Part shown: positions 1-9,471 of the stretch, piece by piece
Layout of the letters: each line of letters begins with the position of its first letter
How positions within the stretch are numbered: the first letter of the stretch is position 1
Source: Parahaliea mediterranea
GTDB taxonomy: Bacteria; Pseudomonadota; Gammaproteobacteria; Pseudomonadales; Halieaceae
Direction: 5' to 3'
DNA length: 64,000 nt
Assembly (NCBI RefSeq): GCF_003402235.1
Contig: NZ_QEWO01000001.1
Coordinates: 930,001-994,000, forward strand
The notes under the pieces: generated by a model
Told to the model about the DNA's origin: nothing
Seen by the model: only the letters and a program-made list of their open reading frames with translations
Databases searched by the model: none
Translations under genes and position numbers: made by a program

Positions 1-219
1 TGGAAAGTCATGGTCAACATTCTCGTTAGGACAGAAAGGGAAGGCTGACAAGGGACTTGGGCACTGTCAGCGGGTGCGAAGGGCGCCGACTATACGCGAA
101 TCGACGCCAGTTGCAAGCATGCTCCGAGCTGTACATTCCCTGCCGCTCATGCCCTGCCACTCGTGCCCTGCTGCGTGCTGCCCGCTACCCACGGCCCGCC
201 GCCCCATCGCACCGGGTAG

Positions 220-3200
220 CTAGTTGAGCAGATAAGCGAGCAGCCCCTCCTCCGGCAGCGGCCGGGAGAAGAAATACCCCTGCACGGCGATACGCCCACC
301 GTAGCGCGACGCCAGGTAGTCAAACTGCTCCTGGTGCTCTACCCCCTCCACGACAATCTCCAGCCCCAGGGATTCGCCGAGCGCGATGAGGCTGTTGACG
401 ATCGCCCGGTCGCCGGCACTGTCGATGATGTCATCGATAAAACACTTGTCGATTTTCAGCACATCCACGTCGAGGTGGCGCAGGTATTCCAGCGAGGCGT
501 AGCCGGTGCCAAAGTCATCGATGGCCACCCGCACGCCAATATCACGGAGCCGGTTCAGGTTTTTGCTGGCAATGGAGTAGTCTTTCACCAGCGCGCTTTC
601 GGTCATTTCGATTTCCAGCTGTTGCGCCGGCATGCCGGTTTTAGCCAGGGTGGCGGCAACCATCTCGACGACATTGTCCGCCAGAAAACTGCTGGCGGAG
701 AAGTTCACCGCCAGACGGAAGACCTGCGGCTGCGCTGCGAATAACCGGGTGGCCACCCAGCAGGCCTGTTCCAGAATCCAGCCGTCCAGCTGATAGGACA
801 TGCCCCGCGACTCCGCTGCGGCAATAATGTAGTGCGGCGCCACCCAGCCGTGTTCCGGGTGCTGCCAACGCAGCAAGGCCTCTACGCCGCAGCAGCGGCC
901 TTCGTCGTTCACGGCGACCTGGGGCTGAAAATGCAGCTGTAACGCTCCCTTGCGCAGGGCGTCCTGCAGTTCATTTTCCAGCTGCAACCGGAAGGCGGCG
1001 TCGGCGGCATCGGTCGGGCTGAAGAAGGTGAAGGAGCTACCGGGCCGCTGGGCAGCTTGGGTGCGGGCAATCTGCGCGAACTGAATGAGTTCCCGTGCTG
1101 CCCTGCCATTCTGGGGGAAAAGACTGACGCCAATGCTCACCGTTATCCGGTGCTTTTCACCAAGAATATCCAATGGCCGGCTCGCCTCTACCAGCAGCGC
1201 CTCGCAGAAGGCCGCCACCTGGCTGGCCTCGGTGCGCTCGCGGCTCAGCAGCAACAATTCAGTCTCGGAAAACAATCCCAGCACGGCGAACTCGCCGGCA
1301 ACCAGTGACAGGCGCTCCGCAAGCATCGCCAGGATACGCTCACCCGTACTGTAGCTATATACCTCGTTGATGACGTTGAGGTTGTCAATCTCCAGCGCCA
1401 GCAGAGCCAGCTTCTGCTGCTTGCCGCCAGCGGTGGCGATTGCGCCCTCCAGCAGTTCGATGAAATGCCGGCGGTTGGGCAGGCCAGTGAGGCTATCAAA
1501 GTTCGACAGCTTCATCACCGCTTCCTGTGCTGCCTTGCGCTCGGAAAGGTCGGAGAAGGTCATTACATACAGGCTGACGTTTTCCTGCGCGTCAAACACC
1601 TTGGAGATGCTTAGCCAGACCGGGCAAGTGCTGCCGTCGGCTCTATGCAGGCGGAACTCCCCCGACCAATCATCGCTGGCCAGGACCTTGCCGCCCTCGC
1701 TGGCATCGCGGCCAATCAGCGCCGCCAGCGACAGCGCCTCCAGAGCGCCTTCGGCGTAGCCCAGAATGGATCGCGCCGCAGAGTTGGAGCTGACCACACG
1801 CTCGCCTTCGTTGAGCATCAGGGTGCCGTCAGCGGACGCCTCAATGGCACGCGCCAGCTGATCATGCCGGGCTTTGATCGCGCGCTGCTCGGAGACATCC
1901 GAAACTATGCCCGCAACTTTTTTAATCTGCTGCCCGTCCCGGTCCATTTCGATCGCGCGCCCCGAAAGCCGGTACCAGCGAGGCTTTCCCCCGGCTCCGA
2001 TCATGCGGTATTCGCCGTCAATGGCGTTGGATTGACTGGTCAGCATTTTCTGCCAATCCCGCTCGAAGCGTTCCCGATCAGGGGCGGCCACCTGAACATT
2101 AGCCAACCTGCCAGGTTCAGCGTCCTGCGGATCGCGCAGATGCAGTCGCCCCTCGGCCTGGGTATCACCCTGCCACCACTCCCAGATTATTGAACGACTG
2201 GCCAGCAGCGCTATGTCCAGTCGCTCCTCGCTTTCCTTCAGGGCCCGGTTGATGGCTTGCTCGCGAACCAGCTTTTGCTGCCGCGATATTGCAAACGCCA
2301 CAGAAGACAAAAGCACCGTGAGCAATGCCAGCATCTGAAACCAACGCGTCTGCCACCAGTAAGGTGCAATCTGAAAGGTAAAGGTCTGCAGGGGTCCCCA
2401 GCGGGTATCGGTGTGCCCCCGGGATTGCACCTCCAGGACCAGCTGTCCCAGGGGTGGATCGGTTAACCAGATCTGGCTCTGCTGGCCGAGATCAATCAGG
2501 TCTGCCGATTGGGGCTGGCCGTCCAGTAAAAAACGATAGCGAAACCGATAGCCAAGCCCTTCAACAATACTCTGGCTTGTCAGCTGAATAATCAGCGTAG
2601 TCAAACCCGGCTCCAGATACACCCATGGCGCCGGGCTCAGGGATAAACGCTCACGATCGGGATAAACAGCTCTGACGGACTCGATCATCACGCTATCTGC
2701 TTCTGCAGTGGCAACAACCTCATCCAGATCGACCTGCACGATGCCATCTGGCGTGCCGAGATAGAGTCCTTCCTCGGGGTGATAGTAAACTGCACCCTCG
2801 TTGAGTTCCTCGTCAAACACACCATCCTTCGGGCCGAATATTTCCACGTGCCCAACGGATCGGTCGCGTCGAATCAGACTGTGAAGGCAGCCTGCAACGT
2901 CGTATTGATCTGTTTGCGAAAGAAAAATAACACTTGTGCACTGTTTACCAACAGACTCACTGAAACGCTGCACTTCGCCGGTGGATATCTGGTACTGCAA
3001 CAAGCCCACGTCGTAAGTACCCAGCCAAAGGGTATCTGGCGCCACCTGGCGCAGGTGGCTAAAGCGCGGCATCATGCCATCGATACGGATAGTGTCCGCC
3101 AGTGATACCAGGCGCTGCCCGGACAAGTAACCAAAAACTCCCGGGCCTACTACCCAGATTCGCCCATCGTCGGCGCGCATCATGAAGCGAATGGCTGCAT

Positions 3201-4752
3201 CGTCCAGCTTACCGCCGCTACGGGCGTCCGTTACCGGAACGTGTTCGAGCTGGAGTGTCGACACTTGCAACCGGTACAGGCCTTTTATTGTCACCAGCCA
3301 GATTACCCCGGCGTTCGCCGGGTCCTGATACACGCTGAACACCTGCCATTGCAGCAAGCGGGTGGTGGGCACAGACAATTCCGCCCCTGCGCTGGCAAAA
3401 GTGCTTGGTATCGGGAGGTCAAGAACATAGACACCGCTGAAACCGGCAATTAACAGACGTTGCTCCGGCAGAGGCGCGATGGCGTAGATAAAACCCGGCG
3501 CTTCGTGGCCATCCAGATTGATCCGGGTGGCACTATCGCGGGAGAGATCCAGACGGTAAAGATGTTCGGAACCACCATGCCAGACAACGTCTTCCTCGAC
3601 GAAGATCGACCAGACCATGCGTTCATCCAGCGGCAGCAGATCCAGATCCCGGTGATGCTGACCGGGCATAAACAGGGCATGTACCTTCAAGGCAGCGACA
3701 CCCTGATGCGCATCGCTGACCCAGACCAGATCACCTGGGCCCGCCGCCACCTTTTTCAACAGGCGCAGGTTGTCGATCTCCTGCAGATCGGCAGTTAAAT
3801 CGTGAACGAGATTCTCACTTTCGTTCCAATAAAACAGGGATGTGTAGCCCGCAAACCAGAAGTTCCCGTAGGCGTCCTGGGCCATACTGACAATGTCATT
3901 TGAGAAGCGCTCGTGTTGCACAAGCCTCTGCGTATCAGAATCAAAGCGGTAGAGCCCACTGCTGGCATACAACCAGGATCGCTGCTGCCGGTCGCGAAAC
4001 AAACCTCGCACCAACCCCTTAGTTACATCCCAGGAAATACGTTGTTGCACCTGGCCGGCACTGTCGAGATAGTCAACATGGTCGTGATAGGCCACCAGAA
4101 AGCCGCCATCCCGGGTCCGGTGAAAATCCGCGCGCGCTTCGCGCAAGGGGTAACGCGGGGGGTAACGAAACCGCAGCGATACCCGCAGGCTTTCCCGGTC
4201 CAGGGACACTACCGTGCCATCGTCGAGCAACAGGTGGATGGCATCGCCACTATCATCCAGTGCACGGACAATGACATCCCCTGTCGCTGTGGGCGATGGC
4301 AAGGACAGGGCCGGGCTAAATGGCTGAAAGCGGTTCGCTTGCGGCTGGTAGAGATAGGTGCCGCGGGCACCGCACACCAGAATACCGTGGCGCCCAAGGT
4401 CGGCCAGGCAATGGAAGGCGCTGTCTATTCCGCCCTGTGCATGCGCCACACCCGCCGCATCCATCCCGGCGCCGGGGCGGTCGACCCGGCGCACCACAGA
4501 GCCGCTAATGCGATACAGCCCCTGCTCCGTGGCGGCCCACACCAAGCCACTGTCGTCGAACAGGAACTGCCTGACGTCGGTGCCGGGCAATTCGCCACGC
4601 GCGCTTACACTAAAAAAAGAGCGGTGAACCAGCTCGTGCGCGCTCGCGCCTGCCGGCAACCATTGCAGTAACACGGCAAACAGGCAATAGGCGGCCACAA
4701 GCCGGCAACAAGGCACGACAAGCTTCAAATATCGCAGCGGGTTGGAAACCAT
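220..4752 (-). CDS. Membrane sensor: Reg_prop propeller, Y_Y_Y, PAS, degenerate GGDEF, EAL
   Basis: Predicted cyclic-di-GMP phosphodiesterase of 1,510 residues. A signal peptide or N-terminal anchor (about residues 1-38) leads into a long extracytoplasmic beta-propeller (about 45-700), a Y_Y_Y-like domain, a membrane helix near 800, two PAS-like domains (about 830-1075), then GGDEF and EAL domains. The GGDEF signature is replaced by SETEL at 1162-1166, so cyclase activity should be absent. The EAL domain keeps its key motifs: EALLRW (E1291), DDFGTG, LKIDK, EGVE and QGYFF. It should therefore hydrolyse c-di-GMP in response to an external ligand, possibly a polysaccharide or envelope signal as for other Reg_prop sensors (family knowledge). 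It stands alone, 178 bp from the next gene. A weak promoter candidate, TTGTTT-18-TACACT on the minus strand, lies at 4873-4902. Confidence 0.9.
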   Translation of the reverse strand: MVSNPLRYLKLVVPCCRLVAAYCLFAVLLQWLPAGASAHELVHRSFFSVSARGELPGTDVRQFLFDDSGLVWAATEQGLYRISGSVVRRVDRPGAGMDAAGVAHAQGGIDSAFHCLADLGRHGILVCGARGTYLYQPQANRFQPFSPALSLPSPTATGDVIVRALDDSGDAIHLLLDDGTVVSLDRESLRVSLRFRYPPRYPLREARADFHRTRDGGFLVAYHDHVDYLDSAGQVQQRISWDVTKGLVRGLFRDRQQRSWLYASSGLYRFDSDTQRLVQHERFSNDIVSMAQDAYGNFWFAGYTSLFYWNESENLVHDLTADLQEIDNLRLLKKVAAGPGDLVWVSDAHQGVAALKVHALFMPGQHHRDLDLLPLDERMVWSIFVEEDVVWHGGSEHLYRLDLSRDSATRINLDGHEAPGFIYAIAPLPEQRLLIAGFSGVYVLDLPIPSTFASAGAELSVPTTRLLQWQVFSVYQDPANAGVIWLVTIKGLYRLQVSTLQLEHVPVTDARSGGKLDDAAIRFMMRADDGRIWVVGPGVFGYLSGQRLVSLADTIRIDGMMPRFSHLRQVAPDTLWLGTYDVGLLQYQISTGEVQRFSESVGKQCTSVIFLSQTDQYDVAGCLHSLIRRDRSVGHVEIFGPKDGVFDEELNEGAVYYHPEEGLYLGTPDGIVQVDLDEVVATAEADSVMIESVRAVYPDRERLSLSPAPWVYLEPGLTTLIIQLTSQSIVEGLGYRFRYRFLLDGQPQSADLIDLGQQSQIWLTDPPLGQLVLEVQSRGHTDTRWGPLQTFTFQIAPYWWQTRWFQMLALLTVLLSSVAFAISRQQKLVREQAINRALKESEERLDIALLASRSIIWEWWQGDTQAEGRLHLRDPQDAEPGRLANVQVAAPDRERFERDWQKMLTSQSNAIDGEYRMIGAGGKPRWYRLSGRAIEMDRDGQQIKKVAGIVSDVSEQRAIKARHDQLARAIEASADGTLMLNEGERVVSSNSAARSILGYAEGALEALSLAALIGRDASEGGKVLASDDWSGEFRLHRADGSTCPVWLSISKVFDAQENVSLYVMTFSDLSERKAAQEAVMKLSNFDSLTGLPNRRHFIELLEGAIATAGGKQQKLALLALEIDNLNVINEVYSYSTGERILAMLAERLSLVAGEFAVLGLFSETELLLLSRERTEASQVAAFCEALLVEASRPLDILGEKHRITVSIGVSLFPQNGRAARELIQFAQIARTQAAQRPGSSFTFFSPTDAADAAFRLQLENELQDALRKGALQLHFQPQVAVNDEGRCCGVEALLRWQHPEHGWVAPHYIIAAAESRGMSYQLDGWILEQACWVATRLFAAQPQVFRLAVNFSASSFLADNVVEMVAATLAKTGMPAQQLEIEMTESALVKDYSIASKNLNRLRDIGVRVAIDDFGTGYASLEYLRHLDVDVLKIDKCFIDDIIDSAGDRAIVNSLIALGESLGLEIVVEGVEHQEQFDYLASRYGGRIAVQGYFFSRPLPEEGLLAYLLN

Positions 4753-4930
4753 CCATGTCCCCCCTGTTGCAACCTGCGATCAGCGACGACTTGCGATCAA
4801 CGCCAGCCCGAGCACGACCAGCGGCTATCTGGCAACCACCTCATGGCTCGCCAGCGAGCGGGCAGAACGGCCAGTGTAAGACCGGATAGCGCGGGAAAAC
4901 AAGAATGAACGCAACCGGTGCCGGCCGGCA

Positions 4931-5785
4931 TCAGCTGCCAATGAGTTCGAACTCGCCCAGCAGGGCAGCATGATCCGACAGTTCCCGCCAGCTACCCTCC
5001 CCCAGGCAGGCGCAGGAGACCGGCCGCAGCCCGCGGTAGTACACGCGATCCACCGGGAACACCGGTGCCCACACCGGAAAGGTGCGGGCGTGGCGGCCGG
5101 TCATGTGCACAAACAATTCGGTCAGGCCAAGGTCGCTGCGCAGGTGGCGCTCGGCCTGCATGCGCCAGTCGTTGAAGTCGCCGGCGATGATCATTGGCTC
5201 GTCACGGGGCACGTGTTCCTCAATGCGCTCCACCAGGGTACGAATCTGGGCGCGCCGCTCCCGCTCCAGCAGGCCCAGGTGCACACACAGCACATGCACC
5301 GGCTTTTGGTAACGCGGCACGTCGATCACCCCGTGCAGAATGCTGCGCGAGGAGCGCGGAAACAGGGCTACGTCGATGTTCTCCCAGCGGGTGAAGGGAT
5401 ACATGCTGAGGATGGCGTTGCCGTGGTCACCCTTGCGGTAGATGGCGTTGCGGCCATAGGCGTAGTGGGGCCAGGCCTGGTCGGCCAGGTATTCAAAGTG
5501 GGGCTGGTCGGGGTAGGAGGCACGGCGGCGCTTGCGCGCGCTTTTTTCCGCAAAGCCGTGAATTTCCTGCAGGAACACCACATCGGCGCCGGTCTCAGCG
5601 ATGCGCTCACGCATGGACTGCAGCATAAAGCGGCGATTGCCGGCGCAGTACCCCTTGTGCACATTGTAGGTGAGGATGTGCAGGCGCGGCAGGGCCTCGA
5701 TGGCGCCGCCCGCGGCCGGTGTTCCGGCACTTTTGGCATCCGGCTGGCGAGCACTGTCCACCCGGCCTGCCTCCCGCAACTCCAT
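4931..5785 (-). CDS. Endonuclease/exonuclease/phosphatase (EEP) family protein
   Basis: A 284-residue member of the EEP superfamily, metal-dependent phosphodiesterases that include DNase I, AP endonuclease and sphingomyelinase types. The motifs in order are TYNVHKG (about 39-45), LQEIHG with the metal-binding Glu, AGDFNDWR (Asp/Asn pair) and C-terminal SDHAALL. No signal peptide is visible; the first 30 residues are Ala/Gly/Arg-rich and probably disordered. Bacterial proteins of this length with NVHKG often lie beside cardiolipin synthase genes, but none is visible here. The substrate (nucleic acid, phospholipid or other phosphodiester) cannot be decided from sequence. The ATG at 5785 is the natural start. 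Confidence 0.85.
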   Translation of the reverse strand: MELREAGRVDSARQPDAKSAGTPAAGGAIEALPRLHILTYNVHKGYCAGNRRFMLQSMRERIAETGADVVFLQEIHGFAEKSARKRRRASYPDQPHFEYLADQAWPHYAYGRNAIYRKGDHGNAILSMYPFTRWENIDVALFPRSSRSILHGVIDVPRYQKPVHVLCVHLGLLERERRAQIRTLVERIEEHVPRDEPMIIAGDFNDWRMQAERHLRSDLGLTELFVHMTGRHARTFPVWAPVFPVDRVYYRGLRPVSCACLGEGSWRELSDHAALLGEFELIGS

Positions 5786-5929
5786 CAGTAACAGCGCTCC
5801 ACTTCAGCGGCAAAAAACGGGACACACTATAGCCCAGTCCGCCCCCGTATTGGACAGGGCGGGGACGGATCGTACAAAAATAAACCAGGCGCCAGCCATT
5901 GACGTCACGGCGACATCAAGCCTTGCCTC

Positions 5930-5947
5930 CTACCTGCACGCAGGTAG
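5930..5947. promoter_or_regulatory. Perfect 8-2-8 inverted repeat upstream of the SDR gene
   Basis: CTACCTGC and GCAGGTAG are exact reverse complements separated by AC. The element lies 116 bp before the SDR start codon, in a 278-bp gap between divergent genes. The shape suits a dimeric repressor or activator. A small stem in an RNA leader is the alternative. No obvious regulator gene is adjacent. Confidence 0.4.
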
Positions 5948-6063
5948 ACTGGGTTCACTCTGCGCTTGCGCCGCGCTCCCACTGCCATGTCAGCACTGGC
6001 AGCAGCGGCTCTGGGGCACAGCCACCACACCAACATGTCTTTGCCGCATCCAAGGGAGATCGC

Positions 6064-6841
6064 CATGGCCACAGCACAACCCACCCCCCTCAGCCCCGTT
6101 ATCATCACCGGCGGTGCCTCCGGCATCGGCCGCGCCTGCGCCGAGGTGCTGGCCGAGGCCGGCCGCCCCGTCGCCATCTGGGACCTAGACGCCGATGCGG
6201 CACAAGCGCTGGCAGCAAGTATTACCCGCGATCACGGCGTGAAGGCCCTAGGCCTGGCGGTGGATGTCGGCAGCCTGGAGGCCATCAGCGCTGGCGTTGC
6301 CGCCAGCCGGGACGCCCTGGGCACCCTGGGCGGGCTGGTCCACGCTGCCGGCGTCAGTGGCGTGGCCACCCTGGAGCAGCTGACCAGCGAGAACTGGCAG
6401 CGGGTGCTGGATATCAACCTGCGCGCCCAGCCCTTCATCATCCAGGCCATGCTGGACGACCTGAAGGCCACCCCCGGCAGCGCGATTGTCGGCATTGCCT
6501 CCATCAACGCCACCCAGGGCAATGCCCTCAACCCCACCTACAGCGCCACCAAGGGTGGCATGCTGGCCATGAACCGCGCCCTGGCGGATGAACTGGCCAA
6601 CTACGGGGTGCGCATCAATTCGGTATCACCGGGGCAGATCGCCACCCCCATGCTGCTGGGCGGCCTGGAACACGCCCCCGGCCAGAAGGAAGCCTTCGAG
6701 CGCCGCATTCTGCTGGGGCGCCTGGGAGAGCCGCGGGAAGTCGCCACCGCCGTGCGCTTTTTGCTGTCGGACGAGGCCAGCTACATCACCGCCACCGAAC
6801 TGGTGGTGGATGGCGGCAACCTGTCTTCGCAGCGGGGCTAG
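6064..6841 (+). CDS. SDR family NAD(P)-dependent oxidoreductase
   Basis: Classical short-chain dehydrogenase/reductase of 258 residues. It shows the Rossmann glycine motif TGGASGIG (15-22), an acidic residue after strand 2 (WDLD, suggesting NAD preference), N118, catalytic S146, Y159 and K163 (YSATK), and a C-terminal VDGG typical of FabG-like members. The ATG at 6064 was chosen over the longer upstream frame because AGGGAG lies 7 nt before it and the extension is low-complexity. The exact alcohol or ketone substrate is unknown. It is a single gene, convergent with the operon that ends at 6953. Confidence 0.9.
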
Positions 6842-6879
6842 TGTGATTTCGTTATCGATTAGGCTCTCGGCCGGCTACC

Positions 6880-6900
6880 GGGCCCCCTCAAGTGGGGCCC
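6880..6900. terminator. GC-rich hairpin between convergent genes
   Basis: GGGCCCC and GGGGCCC form a 7-bp stem around a 7-nt loop, between the end of the SDR gene and the end of the ATP-grasp operon. There is no clear T-tract on either strand, so this is at best a weak bidirectional terminator. Confidence 0.35.
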
Positions 6901-6952
6901 ACGGCTACCGGGGAGTGGCGCCGCACTACTGTACGGTAAACTACAGCAGCAA

Positions 6953-7939
6953 CTACAGCGCCGCCGCCTGCTCCGCCAAGGGCACCATGCGGTCCACGCT
7001 GAAGGCATCCATGGCGGCGGCGATACGCTCGTCGTCGGTGTGGCAGCTGTCGGCAATGGCATCGGCTTTTTTCAGGCGGCCGATCAGGCCCTCCTGGTTG
7101 GCCACCTGAATGGACAGCCCGGGCCGGGCATTCAGCTCCAGCAGCATGGGGCCGCGCACCCGGTCGAGCACGATGTCGGCGCCAAGGTAGCCAAGCCCGC
7201 ACATTTCGGCGCAGCCGGCGGCCAGTTGCAGAATTTTCTGCCACTGGGGAATTTTCAGCTCGGTGAAGCGGGCGCCGGTATCGGGGTGGTGGGTCACCAG
7301 CCGCCCCTGCTGCACCGCCGCCACCGGCCGGCCGCTGCCGATATCGATACCCACCCCCACGGCGCCCTGGTGCAGGTTGGCCTTGCCGTCGGAGGCATGG
7401 GTGGCGCAGCGGATCATGGCCATCACCGGCACGCCGCGGTAGACGATCACCCGGATGTCGGGCACGCCTTCGTGGCTGTAGGGGGCCATCACCGGGTCAA
7501 AATCCAGCAGGGCCTCGATCATGGCCTTATCGTTGCGACCGCCCAGGCTGTACAGGCCGGCGAGAATATTGGAGGCGTGGCGGCGCAGGGCGTCGGCGTC
7601 GATCACCGCACCGGAGGATTTGACGAAATCCTGCCCGTCGCGGCCCACGATCACCAGAATGCCCTTGCCGCCAGAGCCCTGCACCGGCTTGATGACAAAG
7701 CTTTCGCGCTCGGCCAGTTCTTCCACCATGCCGTTGATTTCGAACTGGTATTCCACTACGCCGTAGAGCTCTGGCGTGGGCACGCCGCGGTCGAGGGCGG
7801 CGTGCTTGGTGAGCAGTTTATCGTCGACCAGGCGGTAGTTGCGCCGGTCGTTGCAGCGCCCAATGTAGCCGACGTTGCGGCGGTTCATACCGAGAATGCC
7901 GAGCTTGCGCAGGGTGCGTGGCGAAACGAGGTGAATCAC
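6953..7939 (-). CDS. Alpha-L-glutamate ligase-like protein (RimK-related ATP-grasp)
   Basis: A 328-residue ATP-grasp protein related to RimK. The nucleotide-binding signs are KPVQGSGGKGI (about 122-132) and a C-terminal metal- and ATP-binding stretch, LLELNARPGLSIQVAN (about 268-283). ATP-grasp ligases of this group join an amino acid such as glutamate to a carboxylate by way of an acyl-phosphate. The acceptor is not known for this subfamily. The gene is last in a three-gene operon; its ATG overlaps the upstream stop by 4 bp (ATGA), so translation is probably coupled. The constant company of an inactive transglutaminase/7TM protein and a retropepsin-like protease suggests a peptide- or amide-making and trimming pathway at the membrane. 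Confidence 0.85.
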   Translation of the reverse strand: MIHLVSPRTLRKLGILGMNRRNVGYIGRCNDRRNYRLVDDKLLTKHAALDRGVPTPELYGVVEYQFEINGMVEELAERESFVIKPVQGSGGKGILVIVGRDGQDFVKSSGAVIDADALRRHASNILAGLYSLGGRNDKAMIEALLDFDPVMAPYSHEGVPDIRVIVYRGVPVMAMIRCATHASDGKANLHQGAVGVGIDIGSGRPVAAVQQGRLVTHHPDTGARFTELKIPQWQKILQLAAGCAEMCGLGYLGADIVLDRVRGPMLLELNARPGLSIQVANQEGLIGRLKKADAIADSCHTDDERIAAAMDAFSVDRMVPLAEQAAAL

Positions 7940-9459
7940 TGGGGTTTTACCATCTCGCGGAAGCGGTACAGCTCGGACAGGCGATAGCCGGTGTATTTAC
8001 CCAGCAGCAACACCACGCCCAGCAGGCTGAACAGCAGCTCCGGGAAGTTGAAGGTGAGGTGGGCCACCAGCGGGATGGACATCACCAGATAGGCCAGCAC
8101 CGCCACCAGCAGGCTGCCCCCGCCCTGCATCAGCACCTCGTGGCCGCCCTCTTCCTCCCACAGGATGGACATGCGCTCCACCGTCCAGGACAGGATGATG
8201 ATGGGGAAGAAGGTCACCGTGAGGGCCTGGTCGATGCCGGTCTTGTAGGCAATGATCGCCATGGTGGCCATCAGCAGGATGACCACGATGATCACCGCCG
8301 ACACCCGCGCCACCAGTAGCAGGTTCAGGTGCGACAGCCAGGAGCGTATCCACAGGCCGACGCTGACGATCACCAGGAAGATGGCGAGTCCCACCCACAG
8401 GGTGGTCTGCGTGAAGGCCAGGGCAATCAGCACCGGCATGAAGGTGCCGGAGGTTTTGACGCCAATCAGCAGCCGCAGCAATACCACCATAAAGGTGGCC
8501 ACCGGTATCAGCAGCAGGCCCTTGAAGATGCCCTGCTGCTCCACCGGCAGGGCATAGATGGAAAAGTCCAGCAGGGCGAACTGCTCGCTCTGCTGCTCCA
8601 TCGACACCACCGCCTTGGCGGGCAGGTTGTTGCTGACCAGGGCGAATTCCAGCCGCGAATCCCGCGCACCCACCACACGCAGCACGGTACCGGGGCCGCG
8701 CTGCCACACCAGGAAGTCGTCCGGCAGGCCGGCCTCGCCGTTGACCGGGTTGAGCAGCACCCAGCGCTGGCCGTCGTGAATTTCCAGCATGGCGCTCAGG
8801 GTCTGGCGGCGGCGCCCGTCCTCCAGCTGGATGCCGCGCACCAGGTGGGCGGGGATACCGGCGAAGGTCATGGCGTCCAGCATCAGTTGCTGGGTGGAGC
8901 CGGAGTAGCTGTCGATCAGAAACGCGGTGTCCGGGTCGGGCTCGTCGCGGTTCAGGTCCTGTATCAGCAGGCGCGCCAGGGTTTCAGGCCCGGTGGACTT
9001 TTCGCGCAGCAGTTCCACCAGGCGTTCCATGGCGGTGAGCTGGTCGGCCTGCAGGCGCGGGCGGGATTCCAGCTGCACCGGATAATCCGGCAGGCTGTCG
9101 ACATTGGCCCGGTAGGCCTGGATCTTGTAGTAGAGGGTGGTGGGGTGCTCCAGGGTCTGGCGCGTCCAGCGCGCCTCCCGGCGGCCCACTTCGTCCTCCA
9201 CGGTAAAGCCGAAGCCGGAGGAGGCAAAGTGCTCGTCCAGCATCACCCAGCCGCCCAGGGCCTGGGGCGTTTTCAGGTCCACCTCCACCGGGCCGCTGGC
9301 GGGCTTGAAACTGATCTTGGACTCAATCGTCCAGACCTCCCGCGATTCGCCAGGCAGCAGCGGCAGCCCGAGCCGGGCCGCCTTGTACAGGGTGAGGCCG
9401 AGGCCAAAAATAATGAGGAAAGAGGCCACCAGGCCAATCTTGAGTCGCGAGGCTATCAC
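7936..9459 (-). CDS. Inactive transglutaminase-like protein fused to 7 TM helices
   Basis: A 507-residue membrane protein. An N-terminal helix (about 7-28) precedes an extracytoplasmic region with a transglutaminase-like fold (about 140-255), followed by about seven membrane helices (about 308-490). The fold is recognised from GIPAHLVRG and the following strands. The catalytic triad looks lost: the usual Cys site falls in SGSTQQ (186-191), the His site is S222 and the Asp of the usual DP pair is N237. It may therefore bind a peptide rather than cleave or cross-link it. It sits between the retropepsin-like gene (12-bp gap) and the ATP-grasp ligase (4-bp overlap), the conserved order for this set. 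Confidence 0.85.
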   Translation of the reverse strand: MIASRLKIGLVASFLIIFGLGLTLYKAARLGLPLLPGESREVWTIESKISFKPASGPVEVDLKTPQALGGWVMLDEHFASSGFGFTVEDEVGRREARWTRQTLEHPTTLYYKIQAYRANVDSLPDYPVQLESRPRLQADQLTAMERLVELLREKSTGPETLARLLIQDLNRDEPDPDTAFLIDSYSGSTQQLMLDAMTFAGIPAHLVRGIQLEDGRRRQTLSAMLEIHDGQRWVLLNPVNGEAGLPDDFLVWQRGPGTVLRVVGARDSRLEFALVSNNLPAKAVVSMEQQSEQFALLDFSIYALPVEQQGIFKGLLLIPVATFMVVLLRLLIGVKTSGTFMPVLIALAFTQTTLWVGLAIFLVIVSVGLWIRSWLSHLNLLLVARVSAVIIVVILLMATMAIIAYKTGIDQALTVTFFPIIILSWTVERMSILWEEEGGHEVLMQGGGSLLVAVLAYLVMSIPLVAHLTFNFPELLFSLLGVVLLLGKYTGYRLSELYRFREMVKPQ

Positions 9460-9471
9460 CGTGCTGGCGTC

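Noticed and set aside
4753-4930. Short sequence resembling an exosortase sorting tail (PLVVLGLALIASRR) on the minus strand
   Set aside because: An in-frame stop directly before it leaves only 14 codons, so it is either chance or a very old remnant.
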